A stretch of DNA of 64,000 nucleotides, taken from contig CM061132.1 in NCBI GenBank assembly GCA_030789695.1, positions 155,788,817 through 155,852,816 on the forward strand, written 5' to 3'. Positions 25,501 to 37,289 of this stretch are shown piece after piece (position 1 is the stretch's first letter; every line of letters begins with the position of its first letter). Made by a program: the position numbers and the translations under genes. The notes beneath the pieces were generated by a model, which did no database searches, was not told where the DNA came from, and saw only the letters and a program-made list of their open reading frames with translations. The DNA comes from Scilla litardierei. Lineage: Eukaryota; Streptophyta; Magnoliopsida; Asparagales; Asparagaceae.

Positions 25501-26430
25501 GTCTGTTAACACATTGGTGTGTTAAAAGGTATGAAGCACACTTAGTTAGACTTGGTGCGATCCATAGCAAGTGACTCTGAGTTAAGTCCTCCCTCTGGGT
25601 TAAGTCCCAGATAGTAATGCCTAGGTTTTGATAATGTTCTATGAGGACATTATCAATAAGGTATTCATTAAATAAATCGTAAGGAAGTTGTATAATTACT
25701 CGAAACTCGTGAGACGAATTGTCGAGTTAGACATCATAACTGATGATGACTTAGTCAACTTCCGGGATGAAATTCGGAGTAGTAACTCCGATTTATAACT
25801 TGATGCAATCAGAATAGGTCCGGTGCGTAAATAAATTTTGGAATTAAGTTTACGGGTCCAAGGAAAATGTTTCCTCACTTTCTGCAAGTAAATCTTTAAG
25901 TTGAAAGATTAGGAGCAGAAAGAAAATAGCGAAGTCAATCATGTTGGTCGAGAACGGTTTTTTATCCTAATTCCTATAAAACGGATTATGATGAAACTGG
26001 TTTCGCCAGCAGATGTGTATAGATCTACTCGGACCAAACTCGATGTAAACGCTCATGTTGACCATGAAAATTGGAGCATTCACTTATATGTTCGTTTTTC
26101 TAAATATGATTTAGATGAACCAATTTATATGAATTAGCCAAAAAGTTTTCAAGGTCAGTGGTAGCGTATAAATTACATGTGAGGCATCAAAGGGATGGAA
26201 CATTTATTTTGACAAAGTAGTCAAAAGGGTTGACACTTTATCAGAAATAGATATGAGCCATTTGAAATAACCAGTAACAAATTTAAAATTATTATCGTAA
26301 GGTACGATGAACTGGATAAGATCCATGGAAATAAAATATTATGGATTCCAAAAGACCAAGTGAATTATTTGAATGAGATTCAAATGGTTGGTCTAACATG
26401 AACATAGAAACCCCTTAAGTCTATAGTGTA
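22538..26430 (+). other. Element I noncoding internal region with recurring motifs
   Basis: About 3.9 kb without an ORF beyond roughly 60 codons. The first part (22.6-23.1 kb) is made of irregularly repeated TTTTAAAATTTTATG-like words. A GAGCTACACTCAAG-type motif recurs near 23811-23830, 24179-24203, 24631-24657 and 24771-24799, embedded in short inverted repeats. The word GTTGTCGTGAATACAC recurs near 23905 and 23991. I see no gag capsid, knuckle, integrase or RT signature. Confidence 0.6.
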
Positions 26431-26431
26431 G

Positions 26432-26494
26432 ACGGTTTTAGCAGATCCACTCACGAAGGATCTACCACATGAAGTCGAGAAAACTTATGTGTAA
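26432..26494 (+). pseudogene. Relic of a copia RNase H C-terminus
   Basis: The frame reads VLADPLTKDLPHEVEKTYV then TAA. ADPLTK is the conserved last block of copia Pol, normally found just before the polypurine tract. Upstream sequence is too decayed to read. It shows that element I derives from a copia ancestor whose pol was almost wholly replaced. Confidence 0.7.
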
Positions 26495-26537
26495 AAACGG
26501 TATAAGATACCGGGATAAATGGGCCTGAGTGCAAGTG

Positions 26538-27665
26538 TGAGATGTTGAGAGATGATACCCTCGAGGAAATCAATCTCTGTGTGTGCATAGCACAAACATC
26601 TTGTTCGATATAACAGTAAGCTGTTTGGTAATAATTTATCCAAGTAAACATTAGATATTACTTAGGTAAAATCCTGAGACTTTATGCAAGGTCAAACAGG
26701 TATCGAGATGAGTATCTCGATCATGGAGAAATGTTTGACCGTCTGTAGCATAAGTCTAAAAGGGTTCGTGGTCGTAGATGTTTCGAGACAAGGATATCGA
26801 AACATCGGATAGACCATTGTGTCTTAGTCTTCACCGTTTAGCAGTGGCGATGATCTCGTGATCGTATGACTTGGCGAAGTCGAAGACGAGACACATGTGC
26901 TCATTAGAGAATGAGTTCACTGAACAATCCATAAGAGTTATCATATGGTTATATTGACCAATCTGTCAATGATAACTCTTAGTGATGATAGGCAGGTTGG
27001 TCTTTTGACTTGAGGTCATTTTTACGAACCTGTGCTTGAATGGTGCCACTTAGATCAACTGACCTAGCTTCGATGCAAGGCCTGTCGAACGGTCTTTGAT
27101 CGGATGTCACTTGAAGCGTACGAGGAGAGTAATGACCAAGAGAAGATTCGTCTCTTCCGGGCAATGGGAGTTAGTGTCGTAAGAGTTAGTTCGGTCTTTA
27201 GTAAAATCTCTGATCAGAGTATGTTGGAAGAAGTCCAACCTTAGTTGACTAAAGATCGATAGAAACTACCCGGAGTCAAGTTATTGGGGTTGACAGTTTG
27301 ACCGTACCCTAGACTTGATCTACACGACATAGTATATACGAAGAGACTATAACTGCGAAATTCATCGCGGAAACAGTTAGGGTGGTCCCGACAATACTCA
27401 TGTCAATGAGTCAACCACATAATGATGATTCCTACAGCAGGGACGGCAACCACTGCTCGTGGTCACTGCCGTATAGGGCTTCGAGCCCAACCTGTTGTAA
27501 GGGTCAGGCTGTAGAGTCTCACACAGAGTGCGACCTTCGTCTAGTAATAGATAGAAATTAGTTAGGGAGAATAATTTGCATTTGATGCAAGGGATAAATA
27601 TTTCAAAAAATGTTTGCAATTATCTCCTGCATTCTGGATAAATGATCCTGAGTGCAAGTGTGAGA
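26538..27665 (+). other. Segment between two copies of the pre-LTR purine region
   Basis: The 18-mer CTGAGTGCAAGTGTGAGA followed by TG occurs at 26520-26537 and again just before the 3' LTR at 27648-27665. The 1.1-kb segment between them has no ORF and begins TGTTGAGAGATG. It may be an older LTR-like end or a 3' extension; I cannot decide which. A short hairpin (AAGAGTTATCAT...ATGATAACTCTT) lies near 26934-26981. Confidence 0.5.
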
Positions 27666-29176
27666 TGTAGGGGAATGTGCCCTCAGATCATTTGTATTTG
27701 ATGCAAATAAAAATTTAAGACTAGTTAGGGGCTAATTTGCATATGATGCAAAAAGAGATTAAATGTGTCTTAACTTGTTTAAAACTATATTTAATATAAG
27801 AAACGCAAGGAAAAGGTTACTGGTAAGACGGGTTCATCATGCTCTTAACGCATGTTAAAACCGCGTCAAAAACGGAGTTCAAATGAGCCCTATACGTCTA
27901 TTCAAAGGTGTTTTAATAGAGAGCCCAAAACAGACCCAAAGAATAAAACCCACAACTTTAAATAGCATTTGATGCAGAACTTATTGCATATGGCTAGCAG
28001 CCTTGGGCCCGGCCCAAAGGCCAGGCACTTCTCAAAGCCAGGCACAAAAAGGGAAAAGGGGGCACCATGTGGCGCCCCCCGATTGGCCAAACCGGGCGCC
28101 CAAATGGGCGCCAGGAGATAACGCGGGCCCGGGCACGTGCGTGCCCGTGCAATGCACAGGCATGCCGCGTGCAGTGCATGCGCCTCGGGGCGTGTGCGCT
28201 GCATGCGCCTGGCATAATGGGGCCTGCACGCAGCCCTAGGGCTGTGTACTTTTGCGACGGCTGGGTTGTGCAATTGGGTGGGGTTTTTGCCATACTTTGA
28301 CGCGACGTTTGGAGGGTCAAACTGACTCGGATTTACGAGCTGTTTTTTCCTATGTGTTCACCATTGAACACCCTTCGTATTGATATGTTGTATCAATCAT
28401 GAAGCTCAACGGTGAGGGAGTTAAAATTCACGAAAGTTTGCATTTTGTGAAAGGCAAACTAAATTGATTTTATTAACTCTAATTAATAGTCACACATCGG
28501 TTGTGGAGAAAAGGGGAGAGTCCGCCGCCTATATAAATAGGGGCCTCCCCCCTTCCTCCAAACTCGTCCCAAGCTCTAGATCTGAGCTGCTCTCGTAAAT
28601 GTTGGAGCACGCTCGGATCTAAGCTTAAATTAATATTTCTCCTCTCCTTAATATTTCTGCCTTACTCCTGAGGGCTCTAGCAAAGCCGCAAAGGAGTTCG
28701 GATTCAGATCCGAAATCTTGGCGAAGGTTTCACTTGCGTGAAACTTTCTTCTGCATGTGGTTGGCTCGGCGACACGGGATTGATCGCCTCGGAATGCGGA
28801 GCGGTTCGAGGAGCAGTTCGAGGAGCGGTTCGAGGAGCGGCTCGAGGAGCGGTTCGACGTGGGACGGGGAGCGTCTTGGAAGACGGTGCGGAACATCTCG
28901 CCTGCCCCAGGGTTGAGATTCCGGGTATGTGTTTTAAGCATTAGTTTAATTTAATAGCAGTAGGTTAGATCCTTCTTGGGATGGTCAGATCCATCCCGAG
29001 TTGGCATAGATCTTGGCTAAGGGTCATGTACCTTAGGGCTAAGTTAAATTGTTTAATTGCATGTTAATTAGATTAACTGTTGTTTATTCTTCCGCTGCAT
29101 TTTTTATGTCTATGTTCCGTCCGACTTAGGACGGGAATAGAACTTTTGTGCCCTAAGGGTTCCCCAAAACCCTACA
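27666..29176 (+). repeat. Element I 3' LTR
   Basis: 1,511 bp. The 30-bp length excess over the 5' copy comes mainly from expansion of the GGAGCGGTTCGA minisatellite (about five units, 28798-28857). TATA box near 28531. Otherwise highly similar to the 5' copy. Confidence 0.93.
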
Positions 29177-29673
29177 AAATCACCTTCCCAAGTCCTTCTA
29201 AGGCGTTCACAATTTCTGTGAACCTTGTGAACATCTCCGAGATGCTTTCACCTTCCTGCATCTTAAATAACTCATATTTAGATCGAAATACGCATTATTT
29301 AGATTTCTTTACCTTTGTCGTCCCTTCATAACAAATCTCCAAATAATGCCAAATTTTGTTGGCCGTTTTGCACATGGATATACGGTTGAACTCGTTGTGA
29401 GTGAGGGCACAATGAAATGTGTCCATTGCCCTCGCATTGAATTTGATCGAGTCCTTCTCCGCTTTTGTCCTTGTAGCCATGAGTGTAATAGGCTTCTTAA
29501 ATGGTGAATCCGTGATGTCACATATGTCTTGACCCTCCAAGTAGATCATCATCTTGAGCTTCCAACTTGGATAATTTGTTCCGTTGAAGAGCGGGGGGCA
29601 TACGATTGATAGACATTCTTCATGAGATGTAGATGAAGCGTTGAATGCCATCGTTGTTGTATGCTTCAACCTC

Positions 29674-29685
29674 GCTCTGATACCA
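29674..29685 (-). promoter_or_regulatory. Element B primer binding site
   Basis: On the minus strand TGGTATCAGAGC, two bases from the LTR edge at 29688. This fixes the orientation of element B. Confidence 0.9.
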
Positions 29686-29687
29686 AT

Positions 29688-31427
29688 TGTAAAGACCATT
29701 TATGCCTTGCAATACTAACAACAAACACTCTAGAGTGGGGTGAATAGAGTAATGACACAAATTTCGTATTTAAAAATATAAACTTGCAAATGTGGAATTA
29801 TAAATGCAAGATGAATTTAAACACCACAATCAGCAAACACAAACACAAGATTTTAACCCGGTTTCCCAAACTAGGGTATGTCTAGAGACACCAAATATTC
29901 ACTATGATTCAAACATTGATACCTCACATAGAGGATTTGGATTCTCACACAGAGAGATCCTTGCTCTCACACAGAGAGAATTTAACTCTCACATAGAGAG
30001 TAGTCAACCAACCCTACGCAAGTGTTAACCTCTCACATATAGAGGAACTAGCTCTCACAAAGAAAGCTAGGGTTTTAACTTACACAAAGATGAAATAAAT
30101 ACTTTACCTATAACTTGAGATGAACTTACTCAATATGAAGAAGAAGGCATGGAAGAGGATCTCCAAGTGATGAGATGAACTTGATTGCACTTGGATGATT
30201 TTCCTTGAGCTAAACTTCAATGCATGAAGAGAGAAATACTCATGCGATGGAAATGAGAGATTATGAGTGGCTTATTGATTCACTGAGATATTCAATGTTA
30301 ACCAATAGTTCTAATAGAACTAAACTCTTTCATATATATAGGAAGCCCAAAGAAACCCATAAAACCCAAGGAAAAAGCCAAGAGAGAAAATCTGCAAGGG
30401 CTATAATCTGGCATTTTACGGCTAAGACAGTCGACTGAAGAAGAACGGGCAGTCGACTAGTCAGCGACTATAAAATTCCCAACGACTATAGTCTGAGCCA
30501 GGACATGCGACTGTAGAAGACTACACATGCGACTGTAAATGAGCAGGCGCTTGAATATCCTTCAACAGGCGACTTTCACATGTGATGGACAGAAACAACG
30601 AGAATGCAACTTACGCACTTGTGCATTCAGATGACTGATGACCAAAGTTCAGGAGCTTGAAAATATACAGTCGACTGTAAACTCTGAATCAGTCGACTGA
30701 CTCACAAAGTGGGTTGATGCCCAAAAAATACAAGTTACACACTTTGGCATACAGACGACTGTAGTACAATTCCCAGGTGCCTGATGGAAGACATGTGTCT
30801 GAATAATGAACTTCAGTCTTCTGTTCCCAAAAGCTCAATAATGAGTCTATAAAAAGTCGAATTGGGCAGTTCAGTTACTGATGTACAGTCGACTGTAGAA
30901 GGCCGACCAGGTGCCTGGAATTACCCAGTCATATGTCTTTCCTTCAGCAGGCACGTGTAGGAGAGCCAGCGATTCCAATTGAGTCATTTGGCATGATGAA
31001 CCTATTGGGTTGGATTCTATGATAATCCTACGGCTTACTAAGATGGTTATATGCATATGCATATAAATGAGTAGACCATCTATTAAGGCATTACAATAAT
31101 CCTAGACTCAAAAAGAGAAATGCAATTAATAAAAGATATTACATGGATTACATTGCTTCCCTCATAGTCTAAGCTTCAAGCTCTTGATGCCTTGATGCTC
31201 CCCACCATCTTCCCAGCTTTGGCATCTCTTGATGAGGTTCCCTTCATCAAGTCCCAAGTTTTGGTTATGCTCCCCTTGATATCCATCCTTGCACCAATCT
31301 ATTAGTCTCCAAATTATGATATTCTTCATTTGATAAACATAAGACTAAAACATGAGAGTCATTAGCAACAACATAATGTTGTGATCATCATCAAAATAAT
31401 ATTGGTCTAAAATACCATCACCTAACA
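29688..31427 (-). repeat. Element B 5' LTR
   Basis: 1,740 bp. On the minus strand it starts TGTTAGGTGATGG and ends at 29688, two bases from the primer site. It shares the palindrome array and TATA box (near 30335) with the left copy. Scattered substitutions and small indels separate the two copies, so the insertion is not recent. Confidence 0.92.
30428..30950 (-). promoter_or_regulatory. Palindrome array in the B 5' LTR
   Basis: Same array as in the 3' LTR, with several words decayed (for example ATGCGACTG and CAGTCTTCTG). It lies upstream of the TATA box near 30335 in the minus-strand direction. Confidence 0.75.
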
Positions 31428-31643
31428 CTTATGGCTTTGAGTTATATGGTCACCGATTTTATAACCCTAATGAAGATTTTTTATTATACCTGAGAAACAT
31501 GAACATGGCCTTCATCTCCATTTATACCTATCATTGAGGGATGTCTTCTACTTTCATGGTTTTATTCCTAGCCAGTTTCATCCAAATAGCATTAGGACAA
31601 TAGAATACATTTTTCCACGTACTTTATTAGCTACGATAACGAG

Positions 31644-31764
31644 ACACGCCTGCTCGTAGCTAAGTCAAAAGAGAGCAAGTTCCTTTTTTCTTCCCTTTTG
31701 AAATAGCTACGATAAGAGTTTAGTAATCACAGTGTGCAGATTCCCCAAATAACAACATAGATAA
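31644..31764 (+). repeat. Right copy of the ~122-bp direct repeat outside element B
   Basis: Starts ACACGCCTGCTCG and matches 15410-15532 with scattered differences. Immediately upstream, TAGCTACGATAACGAG can pair with CTCGTAGCTA inside the copy, forming a short inverted repeat. Confidence 0.75.
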
Positions 31765-32842
31765 CATGCTTTATCTTTTTCATGGATGTGCATATTGTAT
31801 GTTAGTCTATGTTGGCAAATAATGATTTGTGTTGTGCCATGGTCAATGGAAAGAGTTTGATGTGCTTTATATGGATGATCCGAATTTTTCGCTTGTTTTA
31901 CTATGGATTAGAAAAAAGCTAGTTGGAGGTGTTTGATAAGAGGCTAATTTTTCATGTTTTACCCTCCATTCATGGGCATTTTGTGCATATTATTTGCTTA
32001 ATTTGACTCTAATCCTTGCATTTCTTCAATATCATTCAATGTTAGAGCTTATCATATCTTTATGTGCAAAATATGATTCTTATGACCTAAATTTTGCCAT
32101 CTCCCTTATTTTTCAGTCGAAGATGGCTTTCTCCTGATTCCAATAATATTTTTGCGGATTTTACTGAGCTCGTGGCTATTTTCTACATTTTTCAGGAGAT
32201 AAGACAGCTAAGCTAGAAATTTGGCACATCCATACTAGACTTTGCACGGCCGTGCAAAGTCGACAGAAAGTCCAGATTTTGGTACAGTTAGAGTGCACGA
32301 CGGTGCCAGATTTGGCATGGCTATGCTAATGCACAAATATGGTTTTTGATTGACCTTTTGAACCTGATTTCGAGGGGGGTTGTGGGGACCTATAAATACA
32401 ACTTTTTGTCGGGTGTTTAAGGGCGTTTTAACGGTCATTTTCTCCCATACTTTGGACGGCTACTTGTTTTTTAAGACTTGTTGTTGAATTCTCTTGATGA
32501 TCAAAGTTGAAGGCTTGTGAATTTCACTGGGTTCATCAATTTAGTAACTATTCTATCTCTTTCTCCTTGAATTTTATGATCTACATATTGAATTGTTTGA
32601 TTGCATTTTCTATGGCTCATCAGTAGTTCTCTTTGCTTTGGGCTGAGTTGAATCGTATTATGAATTATATTATGAATTGATCAAATTACTTTTAATTTAT
32701 TGGATTAATTACGTAGGGTTTAGTCTTGGATGCACTTTACATTGATTTACACGTTGATTTTTATCAACCCCTAATCACAAACAAGAGTTAGGGTTTTGAT
32801 GTGATGCATCTCGATATGTAGATTAATTTTATATTGATTTAG

Positions 32843-32974
32843 TGTTATCAATGAGAGTTGGATCCTATATTAATAGGAACTACTCAATTAGGGTTATCAA
32901 CAAAAGTTGGAATCCTATATTAATAGGAACTACTCAATTAGGGTTATCAACGAAAGTTGGAATCCTATTTTAGA
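32843..32974 (+). repeat. ~50-bp tandem repeat, about 2.5 copies
   Basis: Unit runs from GTTATCAACAAAAGTTGG through TCCTATATTAATAGGA to ACTACTCAATTAG. The third copy diverges after AATCCTATTTTAG. The inner TCCTATATTAATAGGA is nearly palindromic. Confidence 0.85.
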
Positions 32975-32992
32975 TATCCTTGACCTTGATCC

Positions 32993-34682
32993 TGTTGGAT
33001 CCATGTGGATGGCAAACAATATTAAAGGGGGGTTGAATATGGTTGTCAACAAATAATAAAATTTTTTGCGTAAATTAGAACCCTTCTAAGTAGTTGCCTA
33101 AGTCTCAAATGAGTGTTACCTCAATTTGTACTTAATCAACAAGATCTTACAAGCTTGTAAAAATTATGAGTACATCGGAAATAAAAATAAACCAACAAGT
33201 ATAAGATGAGATATAGATAAATAGAGAAGATCAAACACAACACAAACACATCAACTTTTACTTTGGTTAGACCCAACATTGGCCTACATCCAACAACCAA
33301 TTCACTAGCTCTCCACGAGAGCAACCATGCCTCAACGCAACGAAGAGTACTTCGAACAATCACCTAGCTCCACTTGCTAGGAATTTCCAACACACCTAGT
33401 TACAACCAACTAGGAATTTCCAACACCTAGTTACAACCACCTGGAAATTTCCAACAACACTTTCCCCACACGTGTGAATTTCAAAACCCAAGTCTTCTTC
33501 AAATACTTTACAACAAATATGAAATTGAGTACAATATTTCTTAAAGCCAATTGAATATATAAGTGTTTATGTGGCTTAAAGAAAATAAAAAAACTCTTGA
33601 TTAAATCAAATGACATAGATGAGCATAAAATTTGATCAAATGAGTTGTCTTGAAAATGATTCTCTAAAATATGCACTTGGGCTTTAGAGATCAATAGAGG
33701 TCAATAATCAAGATTTCTAACCTTTAAGAAAAATATAATAGTAAAGAACACACAGATTAAAAAGCAAAACTTGACGTTTGAATTTCAAGAAGAAAAGCTA
33801 TAAGCTTTGAGGATCAAATCAAGTGTATAAAGGCCGAAAATAATCAAGCAAAAATAACTGAGAATTAAACACAAAAGAATTTAAAACAGTAACCTTTTTG
33901 AAAATCTGAAGAACTCGAGAGCTTGATCAATTTTGAGCAAATAGTAATATATTTTTGATTGTGTTAAAAACCTCTAAAAACTTAGCTATTTATAGAGAAG
34001 AAATATCACAAAATCATCTCAAAAGGTCTCCTCTAACAACTAGTTAATGACTAGCAAAAAATCAAGCACAGTTGCCAAATCTGTCAAGGGTTGACCATAA
34101 TAGTCAGGTATTCTGGTGGAGAGTCGACTATCTTACCCAGATAGTGACTATTTTCAAGAATATGCGGCTATTATTTTGACTGTAAGTTGTAGGCAAAATT
34201 TGACTGTCGATAGTCGGCTATTTCTTAATACTGGACATCTTTTACTAGAAAAATACTTGAAAAATAATTAATAAAAATTATATTAAAGTATTATATGATA
34301 AGGTATATTTAAAAACTGTTTTTCCATAAACTATGTATGTGTATATAGAATATTCATTTGGCTTTTACATTCTAAATACACAACTTACTAATATACACAT
34401 CTTTAGCTCTCTTTCTTTGATCTTTGACTTGAGCCATCTTATCTTGATCTTAAGTCTTCATATGCTTCATATTATTGAGCCATCATATGCTCCATTTCTT
34501 GGCTCGTGGGTAGACTTCCGATCATGACTTCTAAGTCATCCATTTAGCTTTTCAATGCACTCGAACTTCATGGCTATAAAATAATCATCAACACATATAC
34601 ACACTTGAATTAAACACATTAGTACCCATATCACTTGTGTACATCATCAAAATCTACTGGGGTGTGTCTCAATATCCCAACA
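32993..34682 (-). mobile_element. D: Sirevirus-like solo LTR
   Basis: 1,690 bp with TG...CA ends and an exact target duplication GATCC (32988-32992 and 34683-34687). On the minus strand it starts TGTTGGGATATTGAGAC, the same start as LTR H at 57315, so the two belong to one family. A TATA box (CTATAAATAGC, about 33994-33987) follows the palindrome patch. No internal domain remains, so this is a recombination product of a full element. Confidence 0.9.
34085..34240 (-). promoter_or_regulatory. Palindrome patch in LTR D
   Basis: Contains AGTCGACTATC, ATAGTGACTATT and AGTCGGCTATT words, about 90 bp upstream of the TATA box on the minus strand. It is the D/H family version of the arrays seen in B and C. 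Confidence 0.6.
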
Positions 34683-34957
34683 GATCCGAGTTCTCCCACA
34701 AGAATATGCGAGAATGAGGGTTGTGAATTAGTTCAATAATCTCACACGAGGCATTAATGTGATAAATTGACATTGAGATCAATCTTATAATTAATTCATG
34801 ATAGTGGGGATACTTAGCCCTAGCATTTTCTTCTATTGATAAGTTTCTAGTAATATCTCACCATCCGATTAGGAATCGTGTGGGTAACTACAATCCGAAA
34901 TTGACTGGTACTTAGTCCATTGCCTCCCTACGCTTGCGATAAATTATAACCCTAACA

Positions 34958-35556
34958 ACGAGCTCCCCAACCCTTGTATGTTTAGTTCTTAGTTTGGTTA
35001 CACAATCTTTTTCTATCCGACCTAAGTTATGTAAATAAGGTCATGCGTTCAGTTCAGTATCTATAGCAATTAGTTCAATATTTCAATAGTTCAATAGTTC
35101 CGAATCAATCCGAAGGACCACTTTTATACACCTTAGTTTGTATCTTAGCAGTTCGGTTGAATAATACTTTAAAAAGTTCAATTAATTTCTACTGTAAAAT
35201 AGTTCGGCTAATTATAAATTAGCTACGTAGTTCATTCCAGAACAGACCTTTAACAAACAGTCTTAAACAGCGTAGATCTAAAGATAATTTATTAGAAAAG
35301 TAAAGAAAAGCATAGCTCGGGATCAGATTCATAGTCGACACTTATTCTGTCAGACATTACTGTTTTACCAAGCCTAAAGACTGACAACACATCAATAAGA
35401 GCATCCCTGAAAATACGTCTGGCGCTGAGGGATATGTTGGTAATCATTTGACCAGACAAATGACAACAAATAAGTCGATGATAGTTGTTCGGTAACAGAT
35501 CAAATCAACACTACTAGAACATGTTAGCAGTTTTAATAACCAAAGCAGGTCGGCAA
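34958..35556. other. Unassigned sequence left of element C
   Basis: No gene recognised. It carries loosely repeated AGTTCGGTAAT/AGGTCGGTAAT words that continue on the other side of element C (42500-42860), so the two flanks were one sequence before the insertion. Confidence 0.5.
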
Positions 35557-37289
35557 TGTAGTGCCCTGTGAAGCTACTGCACATGTACTAGAGGGGGGTG
35601 AATAGTACTTTAAAATAATCAAGAGTGTTATTCCTAATTATTGTGCAAACACACAAACAACAATGCAGAATTAGACTACAAACAACAATCGACAAGAATT
35701 AACAAACGCAAACAAAGCATGTAACGGGTTCTGATCCACCCAAGTCTCCCCGACTTGTTCCCGGTGATCCTATGTCCCAACCACCCGGATCCCCTCCGGA
35801 TACTTGAGTTAGAAACCACTAACCCAAGATTTTGCACTATGAAATTCTTGTAGAAAACCTCTACAAGACCAAATCATACACAATGAAAATGTGACTCCCA
35901 CAACCCGGGATCACACACTTCTCTCACAACCGAGAGAACAATTCAAATATCAAATACGATGAAATAATGAAACACTTACCACAAAATCCTATGTCTTGAG
36001 TATACTTACCAAATTAGGGCAAAGAGGGATTTTGAGGAAGAAGATGTCACCAAACCCTAGCTCCAAGAAGTTGACCAGCAATGAAAGCCTAGGGTGGAGT
36101 TGATGAACTTGATTCAAGCTCTTGGCTTGGAAAGCTCACAATGGAGAGAATCTCTGTTGAGGAATTTGGGCTCAAGAAGTGAGGGAGAGATTCTTGGTGA
36201 GAAGAGAGAGCTTGGAAAATAGCTTGAGAAAACTCTTCTCTTAGGTCTGAAATAACTTGGATAATGGACCTATAACATTGCCTCAAACGAAACAGGTTTG
36301 TATTTATAGAGGCAAGAAAAATCGTGCTCAAAAGATTCCCAACGGTCATATTTCTGAAGCAGTTAGTCGGTTTAAGAAGGATCACTGACCGACTAGATTG
36401 GCCACTAGTCGGTCGGTGATTCTTCATGAACCGACTAACTGGCTCACAGCCAAAAGAGAAAGTTCCAGGCAATATGAACTAGTCGGTCTAAGAAGACTTG
36501 CCAACCGACTAGTTTCACAACTAGTCGGTCGGTGAGAGTTCTTTGACCAACTAAGAGTCGAAATCGAATAGGCTGAAATCAAGTACAGCTAGTCGGTTTA
36601 AGAACAACTTCCAACCGACTAGTTTCTCAACTAGTCGGTCGGTCGATGTGCTTTGACCGACTAACTGTAAACAGTAAGTTAGGCTGTACAGAGGCAATGA
36701 TAACTAGTCGGTCTGACAAGGATTCCTAACCGACTAGATCGTCATCTAGTCGGTCGGTGAACCTTCTTTGACCGACTAATTGATCAACAGTGCCAGGCTG
36801 AAATGAGCAACGACATCTAGTCGGTTCAAGAAGAGTTGTCGACCGACTAGATCGTCATCTAGTCGGTTGGTTCTTCTACTTGAACCAACTAAGATGCACT
36901 AGAAGCCGAGGGAAGAAGCGATAGGCTTCGAGAAAGTTTCTAATGGCTTCTATGATAATCATAGCTCTAAGATATGAGCGAAATAAAGATTATAATGTAA
37001 GTCATACTCAAGGCTTAACATTCTATTCTATGAAGCTAGAAGACAATAAATTAGACATGACGAACTGTCTTCAAAGCTTCAATCTTCACTCTTGACTTCA
37101 ATAAAACTCCTTGAGCTTCAACGAAGCTTCAGGCACACGATCACGCGTACTGAGAAGTCTTGAGACGTCGCTTTTGATGTACGTAGTATTTTGGCGACGA
37201 TCTCCATAACTGCGCTCACAAAGAGTTAGTACGAGATATTTATGTTTGCTCATCATCCAAAACCAAATCCGGGGAATCAATACTCAACA
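35557..37289 (-). repeat. Element C 3' LTR
   Basis: 1,733 bp. TATA on the minus strand (CTATAAATAC, about 36309-36301), about 55 bp downstream of a large palindrome array. It contains roughly 73 bp near 35667-35740 that are missing from the other copy. Confidence 0.94.
36364..36895 (-). promoter_or_regulatory. Palindrome array in the C 3' LTR
   Basis: About ten AGTCGGT words and about ten ACCGACTA or near variants alternate through this stretch, for example CTAGTCGGTCGGTGA and CAACCGACTAGTT. Neighbouring words can pair with each other. The array ends just upstream of the LTR TATA box. Confidence 0.85.

Larger units (their letters stand above)
21044..29176 (+). mobile_element. Element I: large non-autonomous copia-like (LARD-like) element
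   Basis: LTRs 21044-22524 and 27666-29176 with TG...CA ends, flanked by an exact target duplication AAATC (21039-21043 and 29177-29181), inserted in the gag of B. A near-match tRNA-iMet primer site follows the 5' LTR. The 5.1-kb internal region has no gag or pol ORF. The only protein relic I recognise is a copia RNase H tail at 26432-26494. It therefore behaves as a large retrotransposon derivative that must be mobilised in trans. Confidence 0.92.
19477..29651 (-). pseudogene. Element B gag (Sirevirus type), split by element I
   Basis: Starts at an ATG at 29651 (MAFNASSTSHEE), 23 bp after the primer site. The N-terminal TNYPSWKLKM motif is intact. It is interrupted at 29176 by element I and resumes at 21043, where the joined sequence continues with the SKYTVEECIGNLMAY motif. 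A knuckle of CX2CX4HX4C form near 20645-20605 contains an in-frame TGA (20635-20633). An acidic Asp/Ser/Glu stretch, a coiled-coil-like region near 20.0-20.2 kb and a basic His/Lys region follow; the tail ends SYWVRFPNV near 19477. Several frameshifts are present. The next segment is noncoding: no pol. Confidence 0.82.
15892..31427 (-). mobile_element. Element B: gag-only Sirevirus-like retrotransposon with nested insertions
   Basis: Two LTRs (15892-17609 and 29688-31427) begin and end in TG...CA and are flanked by an exact 5-bp target duplication CTTAT (15887-15891 and 31428-31432). The primer binding site sits inside the right LTR, so the element reads right to left. Two later insertions are contained: solo LTR J (18033-18920) and element I (21044-29176). 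With these removed the internal region is about 3 kb and contains gag followed by noncoding DNA. No protease, integrase, RT or RNase H is present. It would have depended on enzymes supplied in trans. Confidence 0.92.
31934..34957 (+). mobile_element. L: probable LTR of an unplaced gypsy-type element, split by D
   Basis: Starts TGATAAGAGGCTAATT, has a TATA box (CTATAAATACAAC near 32389) and an untranslated-leader-like stretch, and may end near ATAACCCTAACA at 34957 once D (32993-34687) is removed. No primer site or coding domain follows and the flanking pentamers do not match, so the limits are tentative. Confidence 0.4.

Noticed and set aside
36364..36895. Regularly spaced repeats resembling a CRISPR array
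   Set aside because: Words are short, inverted and variable, spacing is irregular, they are duplicated in both LTRs of C, and the context is a plant retrotransposon.
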